Shown piece after piece: positions 51,616 through 64,000 of a DNA stretch of 64,000 nucleotides (its first letter is position 1; every line of letters starts with the position of its first letter). This DNA is from Rotaria macrura. Taxonomy: Eukaryota > Rotifera > Eurotatoria > Philodinida > Philodinidae. The position numbers and the translations under genes were made by a program. The stretch is taken from positions 1 to 64,000 of the forward strand of contig OENT01000628.1 of NCBI GenBank assembly GCA_900239685.1, in the 5' to 3' direction. The notes beneath the pieces were generated by a model, which saw nothing but the letters and a program-made list of their open reading frames with translations, was not told where the DNA came from and ran no database searches.

Positions 51616-53137
51616 GTCATAACAATGCATAACACGAAGATGGATAGCGATAAAACTTTCAATATAATGCGGAAATCTCTGAATAAGATTCAGCAACAAG
51701 ACACAGTTGTTATTGTAACACTTCGCTCGCTACGAAACAATGTTCACCTCAAATGACAGCGGTATATTGTTGCAGAAAAATAATTATTTTATCCTAACTT
51801 TCATGTTTTGTATTATGCGCAAACTTAAATTTGAAATTCAAGCTGAATTCTATAGAATTTTTAAACGATTTTCCGTTAAAAAATATTAAATAGTATTTAA
51901 AGTGTGTGGAGATAGGTTTACTATTTTTCCTTGTCTCTGTACCAACACTCATACTCTTTCATCTTGTATAATAAGATCATCATAAATCCAACAGTATCCT
52001 AATGCGTCTAGACGTATTCCTTTGTGACACTTGTATTTTCGTCATAGAACCACTCGTCGAAATCATAATTATCTTGATGAAGTTTAGCCATATCGTATAA
52101 TTAGATTTGAGAAAAGTATAAAACGTTGGCATCAAAACTAACTCACCGAAGTCTTTTTATCAACGGCATATTCTTTGATAAGACTCATTGAGTATATTTA
52201 TCACTAGGTTAGTATCTGTCTCTCTTTTGTTTTTGTTAGCAATTATATGAAGATTAATAAATGTACCCATCGAAATTCTCTCCGTTTGAAAATATTCTCG
52301 AAAGTTTAAACAAAATTCTACTTTACTTCTTATTCAAGAAAATACATGCATCATACCTTCTTTAAAAAACAAGTATTTACAATATACCAGGTATCATTCA
52401 TCGAACTTATTAAAGCAACTGTTCAAAATCAATAAACTATAAAAAATGTTCGGATATTTTCCTTTCTACAAGATTTCAATTATCGTAAAATATTAACTTT
52501 CAATAGAAAAAGCGTTTTTTTTATCAAATATTGAAGAACTTCACTTGAAACCGTAAGTTATGGACGAATACGCGTTTCATAACTTGCTTAAAAAGATTTA
52601 TTTCGTGACCTAACAATTGATTGTAAACATCAGTGTATAGAAAAAAAACATTGACTTTAAGAGATATTTCAGAGCACGACAAATATTCGAAAACTAGTTC
52701 AGTTTAAAAATTAAAATTTCCAGAATAGAAGACGAATTCAAAACAGTTGTAAAAATACTCAACACAGTTAGTTATTGACACAGTAGTTCATGAATATCAG
52801 CGCTCTCACTAGTCATGTTTTCCTTATATGCAGAGATTCATTCATCATCGCATGTAGATAGAACGGATTTTTTTTGCCTGGCACGATGCAGAAAGTTTTG
52901 TTTTTCTTTTACTACTGAGAAGTTGCTATAGGAAAAAACGCAACATATTTTAATTAATAAAGATGAAAGTATTGAGAAGAATTATCTATCACCTTATATT
53001 TGAAAATTATAGTGATACTTATATTTGAATAGAAGTTAATGTGAGACAAAACAAACTAAGTTAAATGAAATGAACAGATTACAAAAAGAAAATAATCAAA
53101 GTTCACTTTAATCTTTATAGATTTATTATAAAATCGT
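51616..53137. other. intergenic, no gene seen
   Basis: AT-rich. A candidate AATAAA on the minus strand at about 53122-53127 may serve the ten-exon gene that ends at 53138. Confidence 0.5.
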
Positions 53138-56100
53138 TTATATTAAGCGGGGAAGGCGTGATGAGCCATGACGTGAGCTAGTATGACGTCGGTATATTGC
53201 TCGTCTGCGATTATATCCTTCGATCATTAATCCTAAAACCTATGTGAACACACAGAATAAGATCGGCTTTTATGTGTTTTTTTTTGAAAATTGATTCACT
53301 TACTTGGTTTCGATGATTTAAAACCAAATAAATAATAATAATAGATAAAAGTACAATAAGGAAGGTAGTCAAAATATCGTGTAACCAACTCTCATCTTCA
53401 TGAGGCAGATTTAATCTTGTCCCTTTAAAAAAAGAGTAGAGTCAATTGATTTTATAGGTAATACGGACAATTCGATGAAACATAATTGATCTATCAAACT
53501 AATGATTTTATCAGTTAACGTATTAGTTGACTGATGATCTATTCATTCGTGTTTGAAATAGAGTTGCTATATTAGACTAGGAGATTTAGTAGACAACTGT
53601 CGAAAACAAAATATCGACAAGTAAAAAGGTCGACAGGTAAAATGCCGACGTGTAAAAAAATGTCGAAAATTCTATCATGATATAGGAAACTCGCGTATCA
53701 TATGCTGTCATCTATTTTTTTTGTTTGTGCATTTTCCGTATAGGTGTTAGCCTGGACATAACTAAATACGAATTAAAACAACAGTTAATTCGTGGCAATT
53801 CTGACAAGTTAAAGAAGGCGTCAAAGAAAACATGCACCATACAGGATAACCTTAAAGAATTTCGAGGGAGATATGACGAACAAACAATGAAACTGAATGA
53901 ATATCACAACGAATTATCAAAACTTATTGGCACAAAATGGAAATTATACGAATGTGCTGGTACATATCCCTTGAATCTATGATTCTAGCTCTTCGTTGTC
54001 ACTCATATACCCAGGTGAATGAATCCTATACCGAATCCGATCGGATTCGGTATCCGATGAAATCTTATGGGAATCCGGGTTGTGGAAACAGTAACGGATC
54101 CGACAGAAGAAACCTATTTTCTTATTTGAGCACGAATTAGCATTTAAACACAACAGTAGAGGCCTGTCTGATCACACAATGAAATCCAATCGGATTCCGA
54201 TAGTAGGATTCGATAAAATCCAACACTAGGGATCCGAATCAGGAATCGCAACCAGGAATCTGATAGGATTTCGTCGGATAAGAGAAACTCCGATAGAAAC
54301 ATGATCGGATGCCTGTCGGATCCGATCGGATCCAATGGTCGGATAGATTCTCCTGGGTATGCATTTTTATTTTATTTTTCATTGATATGTATTCGAATTT
54401 TACCTAATAAACCATAAATTTAATTTATTCATGTTCCAATTTAATTTTTTTCATCATCAGCTTCTTTTCTTTGTATTTCATGATGTCGATGTTTTACATT
54501 GTCGACATTTTTTTTTCTGTTGACATTTGATTTTCGACATTTTACCGTCGATGTTTGACTACTTTCCCGACTAGGATAGGTGGCCAACTAGAAAAATCCG
54601 ATAGAGCAGCAGAATCGATGACTACGGTGCAAAATTAATTTTCTAGAACTATATCTAAAAGTTTGAAAAACTTTCCCATGCAATCAAAGTCTAAGAGAAA
54701 CGAATCTTTATATTTGACTGCCATAGTGAAAGAAAATTGACTTACTACACAAATACGCGTTAGCTGTTATCAATTGAAATCGATATCGATACTTTCTAAC
54801 AGGAAATCATTAGATGAGACGCATTTCCTGTAAACTTTATTGTGATACGTACCAAAATAGAAACTTATATATCTTCAATGATATACGGTTCAATGTCGAG
54901 TGCATTCTGTACTGCATAGTATTTAAATGATGATTTACATTTCAAACTTCAATAGAAATATTCAATACGTAAAATAGTTTGATACAAACAATTTTTCATA
55001 ACGAAATACATGTCGATGATTCGATCCAAATGAACAATACAGTTCGATGAGTAATATGAACATAGGAAAAATGACGATACTTTTGATATTCAGCAATATA
55101 GGACTCATTTGAGAAAATTATTCCTGATGATACGTATGGATCGTTACGATTGAAACTTTCTCAACCTAAACCATATTCTTCATTCTTTCGTAAAAGATTC
55201 AAGACTCGATTACAAAATGTTCTAGGAATATGGTAAGATATGCTTTTAGACGAATCATAATCAATGGTAGATTTAGCCCTCTAAAAATGGCTCGAGTAAA
55301 ATTCAAATTGATCTTATAGAAATGATATTATAACTTTCAGACTATAATTGATAAGAACTAATACAAATTTGTCTGATACCTATCGATCTCATTCGACTTG
55401 TTTCTTGATAAAATAAGATTGATCGATTTCTTTTTAATAATCAAAAAGAAAAGAAGAAATACAAAATCTTACTCAGCGGAAGTTTCTTCTTCTCTGATTG
55501 AAGCATATGTGGTGAGTTTTCTTCATTTTTCATTTGATGAAAATCGTTCGATCTGTGCTGTATTTCATCGTAGTCTTTGCCTACATCTGGTTGATCTAAA
55601 AATGTTGGTTAGTATTAGACGTAGTAAATTATTCAAGATTTTCGTTTTAGTACCAGTATCCCACTTCGTATTGAAGCAAGCTCATACCTTCAATCGGATG
55701 ATTTTTTGCATTATCATCAGATTCAATATCTTCTTCTACATTAGTATCTTCTTGGTCTATTTAAATTAAAATGATTTATTTTTGCTTTGAAAAGTTTAAG
55801 AATAAAAGTCACCTGGCTTTTCGTCAGTCGGCTCTTTTACTATGGACGAACATCAATAAACAATGCGAAATAGAGTAAAACTATTTACCTGTTATTCGTT
55901 TTGGTCGTTCTACTACAGCAACCACTACAAGTATTTCCCTTGGATTAGTTTTAGTAAATAATAAACGATTCATTACTTTTCTTAGGTTTCAGCCTACGTC
56001 TTAGGTTTCTTCTAGTTCCATTTACGTGTGAATAAATACCTACAACAAAAATATATTTCAACATTAACTACAATGCCTCTACTAGATTTGTTCTTTTTGT

Positions 56101-59100
56101 GTACTCAAAAAGTGAGTACACTTTAGAATCGATCAGTGTGTCTGGCCGTCCGTTAACACGGTAACTCTTCACAAATACATTCGATTGAGCTGAAATTTTG
56201 TGCACAGAATTGTCTGATGAATATCTCGGTCAAGTTCGAAGATGAGAGCGATCCGGCAAGAAATGGCTGAGTTATCGAAAAAGTTGTCATTTTTCATCAA
56301 ACAATCCCTGAGATGGAATAAAGGGATTTTTTCAAAAAATTTTTTTTTCTCAGAAGTATCCACAATGTATATAAATCGACTCAGTCTTTAACGTTGATTC
56401 CGATTTGATATTGTTTTTGAACCAAATCGCAGCTTTCTAAAAAGGCATCTCCTGAAAAAAGGTCTCAAAATGCACAAAAACTGCTTCCAGAAACGAAATT
56501 GCATAGGTATGTCTGAGATGACCAGTAGTGTTGACGTTTCCCCAAACAGTTTATCAAGATACTTCTTCCGTGCACACACTCTAGAATGATTGATTTGTCT
56601 CATTCACTTTTTGAAGTACACATAACTCTCGGACATAAGTCCGAAATTTTCACATTTATTTTTTCTAAAAAAAGAATTCGATATCAATTTGAAATAGAGT
56701 GAAAATTCAAGTAACTAGCCATGTTCATTCGCGAAAAAGTAAGAATATATACTCTATTACATCAAAATTGAAATAATCTAGGCTCTATAGAAGTGTGCGG
56801 TGATTTTGTTTCTTATCACGTATGATAATAGTACTAAATCGATCTTCATTTATTTTGTTTTGCGCTTATTTGAAACAAAACACAATTTTCCACTGTAATT
56901 CATTAATTGTAATTTTTCGTGAACCAATAGACGATGAAGTTTAACTTTAGTATCAATCATTAGAAAACAACCGATATATCTCAGAGGCTAGCCATGTGAA
57001 CATTGTCGAATCCGATTTCAATGAATTGAAGAATTTTTTTTCCTAACTAGTAGCAATGCATTTTCTGTGTCAACTCTCAGTGAGAATGTCTTATGCTGAT
57101 CCGGTTTCTTTTTTCTAGGAACTAAAATTGCATTTGTAATCGGACTTATTAGTCATCATGAGTGAAACATAACGAAGAATATCAATGCTTGAGTATTCTG
57201 TTGACTTAGCTCGAATACTGGCTCGCATATCGAGCTATAGTCAATCCTGAATAGTGGGACGAGACAAAGAAATGAATGTTTTCATTTTTATTCAATGAAA
57301 ACAAGCTAAATCGTTCGGTGCGTTCGACAAGTCAATTCATATTTTAATATTCATACGAATCGTGTAATTATGTCATACTATTGAGTTTTACCATTGGTGT
57401 CAGAAACGGAATTATTTACAAGGACATAGATCTATTATTTTCAAAAGATTTACAACTCTATGTTATACTTATGTAGTAAATGTTTCACTATTTAAATCAA
57501 TCAGCTTTGAAAATTTGCTCTGTATACTGCACTGAGGTAATGTGATCGATAAAGTTTGTTTTTACTACATGTGAAATTTTAAGAAGACTACTAAATATTA
57601 TCAGTAAAATCTTCTCCCATTTAACACAAGCTAGCTATTTGAAATATCGACAAATTAGTACATCTAAGTAGTTCTACATAATTACAAAGTTGGATTATTA
57701 TAATCTGTACGATAGATGAGACTCTTTTACAATCAACACTCGTATATTGACTTTTTGACAATTTTTCGGATCATTTTTCCTTTCATATTCTCGAAATGTT
57801 GACTCTCAAATCATTTTTTTGTTGTTCGTGAATCAAGAATTTCAAATTGAAGATCTAGTCTTCTGATAACAACATTTTTACGTTTGTTTTAAATCATATT
57901 TTATTTGCTAGAAATTTTTAAACTAAGTAAATGAATATCTCTTTCAAAAATAAAGGAAGTTGAATATTATTCTAGGAATAACTATTGAAAGAAGTTAAAT
58001 TGGGATGTACCACATTCGATAGAGGAAATCGAATCGGATAGAACGTATAATAGTTGATTTTGTTTTCAGATTGATGATAGGATGCAAATGGATTTCTTCA
58101 TGTTAGCTGTCAAAATCGCTCATTGCCATGGTGTTCCAGTCTGAAAGCATTCCAACTCTTTTTATTAGACATAGATACTAGGATTTGTTTACTTAAAAAG
58201 AAACTTTTGCATTACTTTTTAGTCCTAATCGAAGAATCATTTTATTGATGAGAATCAAAATGAAGATGTTTCATTGTTTATTCATGAACTCTTCGAGGCA
58301 GATCGTGTATCTTGATACGGTATGTACTTGTATTAAGAATTTTTCGAGTCACGGTTTTTCGGTTAACATCGAACCTATCTTTCGTATTATTAGGATTCCT
58401 TAACTATACATTTCCATATGAAACAAGTAAATCAACCATTATTTTATCTTGTCCTTAGAATCTATTGGCATTTTATGACTATCTGATTGATGAGAAAAAA
58501 CAAACATGAAAAATAGAAATCATCTACCTGATTTCAATTTTTTTTTTCTCCAACGTAGACTTGCTCGTCTTTTATTTTCTACAATAAAAGAGGAATCATT
58601 TTTTTTAAACATAATAAAGATAAATCAATATTGTTCTACTTATTGTATCATGATCGAGATTTGACTTGAGAGAAGATTTTTCCTGGCCATCATTATCAAT
58701 CGGTGAATTTTCTTCTGCAATTTTGCTGTCTACTATTTCTCCTAATTATATAAAAAAGAAAGTATTTGGAAGTACCTGATAACTTTTATTTACTTGTAGA
58801 ATTCTTTTTTCTGAAATATCTTTTTTTCATTAATCTAGGCTTGTTGTATAACAAACTTTTGACTTTTGTACCCGTTGATAACCTGCTCGTTTTTGCTTGA
58901 ACGCTTCTAATATGTGCTGCAATTTTATAGAACACAGACGCTAATCGACGTGTCTCTGCTGATGACGTTATTAGTGGACATAGTTTGACTGGCTTAAATC
59001 CGCTTTGCTGTTTCTCCTTTAAATTTAATTTGTTCCATATCCAACGATTTATGCCCAGTACTTTATTCATCGAACATATCTCACTTGATGTATGCGATTT

Positions 59101-59415
59101 TCTATATGCGATCGCTAATGGTGGTGCATTATTTAATGATGAACAACCTATTTGGAGTTCCACCCATATCATACGACATAGCATTCGATATGATTCAGTT
59201 GATTCATCGTTTGAACAATATTGTTTTAGATCATCCATAAAAGCATTATAATCATCGTCAACTGTCTCAGTGGAGTTGACAAACATGCGAAGATTGCACG
59301 ATGACTCGTATTTCTTCATGGCTTGTAATACATCGACATCAGATGAAAGATCTGCCTTCAATTCATAAATACTTCCAAGAAAAAAACCACTTAAAATAAC
59401 TACCAATAACTTCAT
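53138..59415 (-). CDS. novel single-pass membrane protein, ten exons
   Basis: Exons: 58794-59415, 58640-58741, 58528-58578, 55977-56039, 55889-55924, 55813-55839, 55688-55756, 55473-55595, 53304-53422, 53138-53239. All are GT-AG with matching phase, total 1314 nt, 437 residues. ATG at 59415 begins a signal peptide (MKLLVVILSGFFLGSIYELK). Exon 1 encodes a Cys-containing ectodomain (Cys40, and several between about 65 and 150). Exons 2-8 encode a charged, low-complexity stalk (EEDIESDDN, RRASLRWRKKK). Exon 9 holds one TM, ILTTFLIVLLSIIIIYLV (about 380-398). The tail is Arg-rich (NRRRAIYRRHTSSRHGSSR). This predicts type I topology. I recognise no family. Exon 5 may instead start at 55912. Introns 3 (2488 bp) and 8 (2050 bp) hold transposons; extra exons there are possible. 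Confidence 0.7.
53577..54574. mobile_element. inverted-repeat element with GTCGACA/GTAAAA repeats, in intron 8
   Basis: The left end, CTAGGAGATTTAGTAGACAA, matches CTAGTCGGGAAAGTAGTCAA read inward from 54574. Next to each end lie short tandem units of the form TCGACA-GTAAAA (53600-53670) and their inverse (54480-54555). Inside is a 63-codon-plus frame (53725-53982) with KLNEYHNELSKLIGTKWKLY and no known domain. It is split by a second element at 54010-54357. Target duplication is unclear. Confidence 0.6.
54010..54357. mobile_element. CCCAGG-ended element with GGATCCGAT repeats, nested
   Basis: It begins CCCAGGTGAAT and ends ATTCTCCTGGG, inverted tips 348 bp apart, flanked by TA on both sides. 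The interior is full of ATCCGATCGGAT-type words in both orientations. It has the same tips as the elements at 19466 and 30235. It lies inside the 53577-54574 element and therefore inserted later. Confidence 0.7.
56098..56622. mobile_element. non-autonomous element with TGTGTACTTCAAAAAGTGA ends, in intron 3
   Basis: TGTGTACTCAAAAAGTGA at the left matches TGTGTACTTCAAAAAGTGA read inward from 56622, apart from one indel. The left end also forms a hairpin (GTGTACTCA/TGAGTACAC). The 525 bp between includes ATTGAGCTGAAATTTTGTG and TCGGTCAAGTTCGAAGATGA, a kind of repeat I recall from many invertebrate genomes. No transposase or clear target duplication. Confidence 0.55.
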
Positions 59416-59869
59416 TGAAAGCTAGATCTTTTTACAATATCTAAAATTGAATGAAAATACCATAACTGAACATGATTAATAATCTAGGCATCTTCACTGA
59501 CATTAACATATTCATACATATATATCCACTAAATTTTTCAGAAAAATTCTCTTCGATTCTTTTTTAAAAATACAGCAATCCAATAGATCAAAAAGGAGGA
59601 AGCCGCTTTTTTTTCTCACAGGCATTGAAGAGAAAAAATATCTACAACAACTACAAAAACATGTAGCAACTAATGTTCTGTCCAAGTTAGTAGGATGATT
59701 TAGAAACTGTGTTTCAATGTTTTACTTCAAACGAATGGACTGTACAGTGATCATGTAATTAGTTTTGCTTTTTCACACGTGTTTGTGGAACGTTTCACTC
59801 TTTGTCTCTTGTGCGACTATAAGTTTTGTTTTCGAAAGCCTCTGTCTCAATGGTGGATATAAAATCAAC

Positions 59870-60787
59870 ACTTCATCTTACAATGATATGTCTTAAAAAT
59901 TTTTAGAAGATAGCATATATACATGAACCAACTATTTTTCAGTTCTTCATCAAACAGTGAGTTCATCATTTCATCAACATCGTGCTTTTTGTCTTCAGAT
60001 GTCGACCCTTCCTGATCGGTACGTTCGTCTTCGACTAAAAAAATATACTAACTTCATTGTTTTCTTTGCTTTTCCATGCTAAACAATATCACATTTCGAT
60101 GTCATTGTACATTCAGGGAAAACTTCATAATTGAAAGGTGAACTTAACAGTCTGTATACTACTGAAAGAAATCTCTGCAATATCTGAGAAGGTGATGTTT
60201 TCGTCACCGAGTCGTCTATCACTTTTTTATGACAATTAGCTTCATAATTCGATTAACTCTAATATCTACATCACTTCTGAAGACTTATAAGCTTTTAAAT
60301 TCGGGATAAAATCAGGCCACCCATCCATACCTTTTACCTAATTCTGTTTAACATATGAATCAATGTGACAATGAAAGTGACGACCATCTAAACAAGTCAA
60401 GTGGACATCTGAAAATAAAGCAGTTCGACTTTTAGTACCCTTGAACAACTTGCAAGATTTCGCTTTTTACCATACCATTCAGAAATTCGTCTCGAAAGTT
60501 GAGCTCTAAGAGAAACTATAAGATTAATTAGATTTTTACTAACGTAAACAACTGATATTTTCAAAATGTAACTTTCCGATATTGATTATTGCGTAATCAA
60601 TCATGTGAACTTTGTCCAGTGATAATAGTTATTACTTTAAGAACGTTATTCTTTCCGCCAAGTGGTCATCAGATTCATATACAACGCTACGCATTGCAAG
60701 GAGTGATAAGTGGAAACAAAAACATTTTGTGGGCTTAATTAAATCACAATAATTTACAATAACTTGATGTAAACCTGCTGCAATCAT
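59870..60787 (-). other. coding-like fragments, unmodelled or decayed gene
   Basis: Several minus-strand segments read like protein: 60787-60632 (MIAAGLHQVIVNYCDL...), 60412-60266 (LTCLDGRHFHCHIDSYV, stop, GMDGWPDFIPNLKAYKSSE), 60216-60079 (SQILQRFLSVVYRL, NYEVFPECTMTSKCDI) and 60033-59870 (EDERTDQEGSTSEDKKHDVD, NSLFDEEL), the last after a TTTTTTTAG acceptor. I could not join them in one consistent phase. It may be a gene with unusual introns or a pseudogene upstream of the ten-exon gene. No family recognised. Confidence 0.35.
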
Positions 60788-63700
60788 TTTTCTAGAATTA
60801 ATTTGCTATAAGAAAAAACTAATTTGTTGTTTTTATTTATAAAGTTGCCGTTAAAGAAATTTAGGCGAGGCGATTTTTATCTTGTTCAATAATGCTCAGT
60901 TAATATTGCGAAACATCTAGAACTACTCATGCTTTTTTCTGAAAACAGAGTAATCTATCACGAGAGAGTCATACTTTTGTTAATCAGCGATTAATTTTGT
61001 TTAAACATACCTTTATTTTACCCAAGCACTACTCTCCAAATAAGCAATCTCCATTATTCAATGTATCATGTGCATTCTACCATTACGACCTTCGTCTAGC
61101 TTATGAAGCATAAAAACTGTGCATTACACTTTTAATGCACATGGTATTTTCTCGATCGATTTCGTCTTAAATTCTTGAGAGAATACGACAGATTCATTCG
61201 TTTTCCTGCTGTTTCTTGTCATCAATATTTTCCATACGTTATGTCAGTTTATTTTCTTTTCCGGTGAAAATAATTAAACGTCTTTTTGATAAATTGTATA
61301 ATTACAATTTACAAAGTACATGAGCGACCACTGTACTATGACACTATATAGAACGAACAGCACATAAGTGAAGATGTCGCTAGAAAACAAACGTTTATTA
61401 AAAAACTACGTTGGAATTAATCTTGAATTAATAATGAATGATTAAATTTAAAATAGTATATTTTCTAGTCTTGGTATGCTTCTATTGCGATAATTACAAT
61501 GAAATTTCTCCCATGCGTTGTTAAATATTATGCAACATGCCTACACACACGAACGTGTTTTTTTTTCTTAAAAACGTTGCAGATTGGTGAATTCATATCG
61601 AATAACTGCAGTATTTTTTCTGGACTTTATGATTAATTTCTAATGTTAAATCAATTATTGACAATAAGTAGAGTTTGACTATTAATAGTGCATCAAGTGA
61701 CACTGATGACACAATATCAGTACCATGTGATTGAAAATATGAATGATCGTTTCAATGTTCTAATCTTTGATAGCTTATCAGGTAGAGAAAGATTATTCAA
61801 CCGATGTTTCCTTAGTATTGAATTTAGTTTTAACCTTAATTTCGATCATGTAATCAATAGGGTTTTTTACCGAAAAAAAAGTGCTCTGAACATCGATAAG
61901 TTAAATCATTAAAGCTTTGATTGAATCACTCATTTTTACTGTTCATTGATGAAGAAACGAATTTCGATAGATCTCATCGTGATAGGAAGTTAATTGATAT
62001 CTTTAATGATAGAAAAAGAAATTCTTCTTCGGACAGATCAGAATGTTAAAATTCTTCCCATTCAGTTACAAACACGGTTTCTTTTTCCTAAAATTGCTTT
62101 GCCTAGAAAAAGACTTGATGAGCTGCATAGAATAAGTTATTGATCGGTTACCGGTAGATGTGTCGATATGATTATGTTTGATTTCTTGTGTTGAAACTGT
62201 GATTCAATGAAAAGAGTAAGTTATCAATGACTCCAACATTCTATTTAAATGAACCAGCAAATCTTCTCTGTATGCATAGGTTATGAATGAACAACGTGTA
62301 TGAATGTAGCAAGCCATCTCGCCAATTTGCCACTATAACATGCAATCTAATCTTTATAATCATCTGGATTTTGATGTTCTCAAATCCAGTTGCAACTATA
62401 TCTTTATGCTTATTTGTGTCTATGACGAATATCTACTCAATAATAATATATTTCGAGTAGATTGTCAACATTCATTCTGTCATCAAGTCAATTTTGTAAT
62501 GATACTTTGTTATGTACTATCTGCTAGAGGAAAAATTGGTTACCTGAAATATATGCGTACGTATAAAAAAAGAGAAACAAAACCGTAATATGATGTGCGA
62601 ATCATCGATGAAACGTTTCGAATTGAAGATCGTATCAATGTAAGTTATTTGTACAGGTTCGTATGATTGATGTTATGCATAGAGTATTTCTTTTGTTCAC
62701 ATCATAGTGCGCATGCAGTCTTGAAAATTAGATTCTAGATCAGAAAACGAAAATTTCTGTATCAATTTTGTTTGAAGATTATTAAACATGAAAAAACAAT
62801 CTCAGTTCATTTTCGATTATTGCAATTAGAGTTTCTAACTTTTACCAACAGAAATCTGAGTAATTTCGGAGCGTGGCTATTCAAAGAGAAAGAATGTGTT
62901 TTTGTACAGCTGGAATTAAGTGTCGACCAACAAGTTTGGCTTCAAATTATAAATTACTTTTCGTAGAATATTTGCCTGCAGAAAATTCAATATCTGTTGA
63001 AAAACCAGCGTTCAAGTTTACTCCAATGAAATAAACATATAAGTACTATAAGCAATCATAAATAGCAAATAGGTTGATGTGCTGTCCAAATTAAATAGTT
63101 CGGTGAAGATCGTTTCAAATGTTTCGAATTCTCATATTTTAAGAAGCCTGTGTTCAATTTAGATTCTAATAAATAGAAATCTTTTACCTGTAAAATTCAC
63201 CTAGGTTTCGTATTACATCAATCGACAATTCAATATCAGCATAGTAAGCGAATCGTTTTCTCTGAGCTAAGGGTATTACTATATCTTCACTTTATTTTAT
63301 GTCTATAAAGTTTTTCTTTATATTTATAAATAAAGATAAGGAAATTCTTTATTTTTGAAAAATAAAGAAAATATAAAGATAAATGTATGCATTTTTCTAT
63401 TGGAAAGAGGGAAATAGATTCGGACTATAATAAAAGGACATGCAAAGTCGAAGCCGTTCCTAACATGGAAACGTTCGGTTTTTCAAGAAAAGGCTGAAAA
63501 TACATATGCGATGTGACAAAAAAACAATAACTGTCTCATCAATTCACTGATCCCTAATTGAAAAATGGTGGAAGAAGTCTTGTGTGATAGATTCGATCGA
63601 TTCTTAGAATAGATCCTATATCTAACAATCACTTTTGATGCTATCAGAAACTTTTAAAATTTGATTCTATGCCAGCCTTACATTTATTTGAAAATCGCTT

Positions 63701-64000
63701 CATGGGAAATATCATATGACTCTCAAGTTAATCAAACCTAAGCCTTCTGTTATGTTAAGTTTGAGAATGCATAGATAAGGAAGTTATATTCATGTAACTC
63801 TTAGATATCCGATTTAGAACAACGATGAAGAAAAACATCGAAAAACACTATCTCACTGGTCTTTTCTTGTAGTATCATCCTTCAAGCACTCACAGTAGTA
63901 ATTTTTCAGTGCGACCAACTTTGTTCTTTCAAAGCGCAAAGTAGATTTTTAAAACGGAAGCTTCAAAGCCATACGTAAGAAAAGGATTGTCTTTCATATA
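60788..64000. other. 3.2 kb intergenic, no gene seen
   Basis: AT-rich. Plus-strand frames at 61688-61912, 62340-62588 and 62772-62966 have no motif. At about 63310-63385 a cluster of CTTTAT/ATAAAG words forms overlapping hairpins, with no other feature. Confidence 0.45.

Noticed and set aside
55398..55769. 123-codon plus-strand frame
   Set aside because: Antisense to exons 7 and 8 of the ten-exon gene, which join in phase.
56211..56260. Third hammerhead suspected from CTGATGA
   Set aside because: No stem II followed by GAAA-C-GTC, so the core is absent.

Overview
The window looks like AT-rich nuclear DNA from a small metazoan, most likely a bdelloid rotifer (Rotaria/Adineta-like). That assignment is an inference. 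It rests on GT-AG introns mostly of 50-70 nt, animal families (cathepsin L, carboxylesterase, claudin-like four-TM protein, intron-bearing tRNA-Tyr), two intronless genes that could be of non-metazoan origin, and many small decayed transposons including a Penelope-like remnant with hammerhead ribozymes. Gene density is low. Nothing looks bacterial: no operons, ribosome binding sites or CRISPR.

Region by region: 1.3-8.4 kb holds a broken P-loop GTPase gene, a broken caspase-like gene and an intact ubiquitin-like/ADP-ribosyltransferase-like gene, all resembling stress or innate-immune families. 8.4-15.5 kb is empty apart from a dead Tc1-type transposon. 15.6-18.7 kb is a two-exon claudin-like gene whose 2.6 kb intron contains a perfect inverted repeat around a 237-N assembly gap. 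19.5-20.5 kb is a TACGG-rich element with CCCAGG ends. 23.8-28.9 kb holds two transposase remnants and a decayed surface-protein gene. 31.5-32.3 kb is an intronless endonuclease/exonuclease/phosphatase-fold gene. 33.0-33.3 kb is a palindromic MITE. 36.3-37.8 kb is an intronless GMC oxidoreductase. 42.2-43.4 kb is a five-exon cathepsin L, and 44.7-46.6 kb a six-exon secreted carboxylesterase-like protein. 50.4 kb has a tRNA-Tyr with a 16-nt intron. 51.2-51.6 kb is an inverted element carrying two opposed hammerhead motifs. 53.1-59.4 kb is a ten-exon type I membrane protein gene assembled here from splice phase; its two long introns are filled with transposable elements, one nested in another. 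59.9-60.8 kb holds further coding-like fragments. The remainder is intergenic with no gene I can support.

No shared pathway links the intact genes. Cathepsin L and the carboxylesterase are neighbouring secreted hydrolases on the same strand, plausibly digestive or lysosomal. The most notable features are the hammerhead-bearing inverted element, the CCCAGG-ended elements with element-specific subterminal repeats, and the ten-exon gene whose exons are mostly too short for ORF calling.
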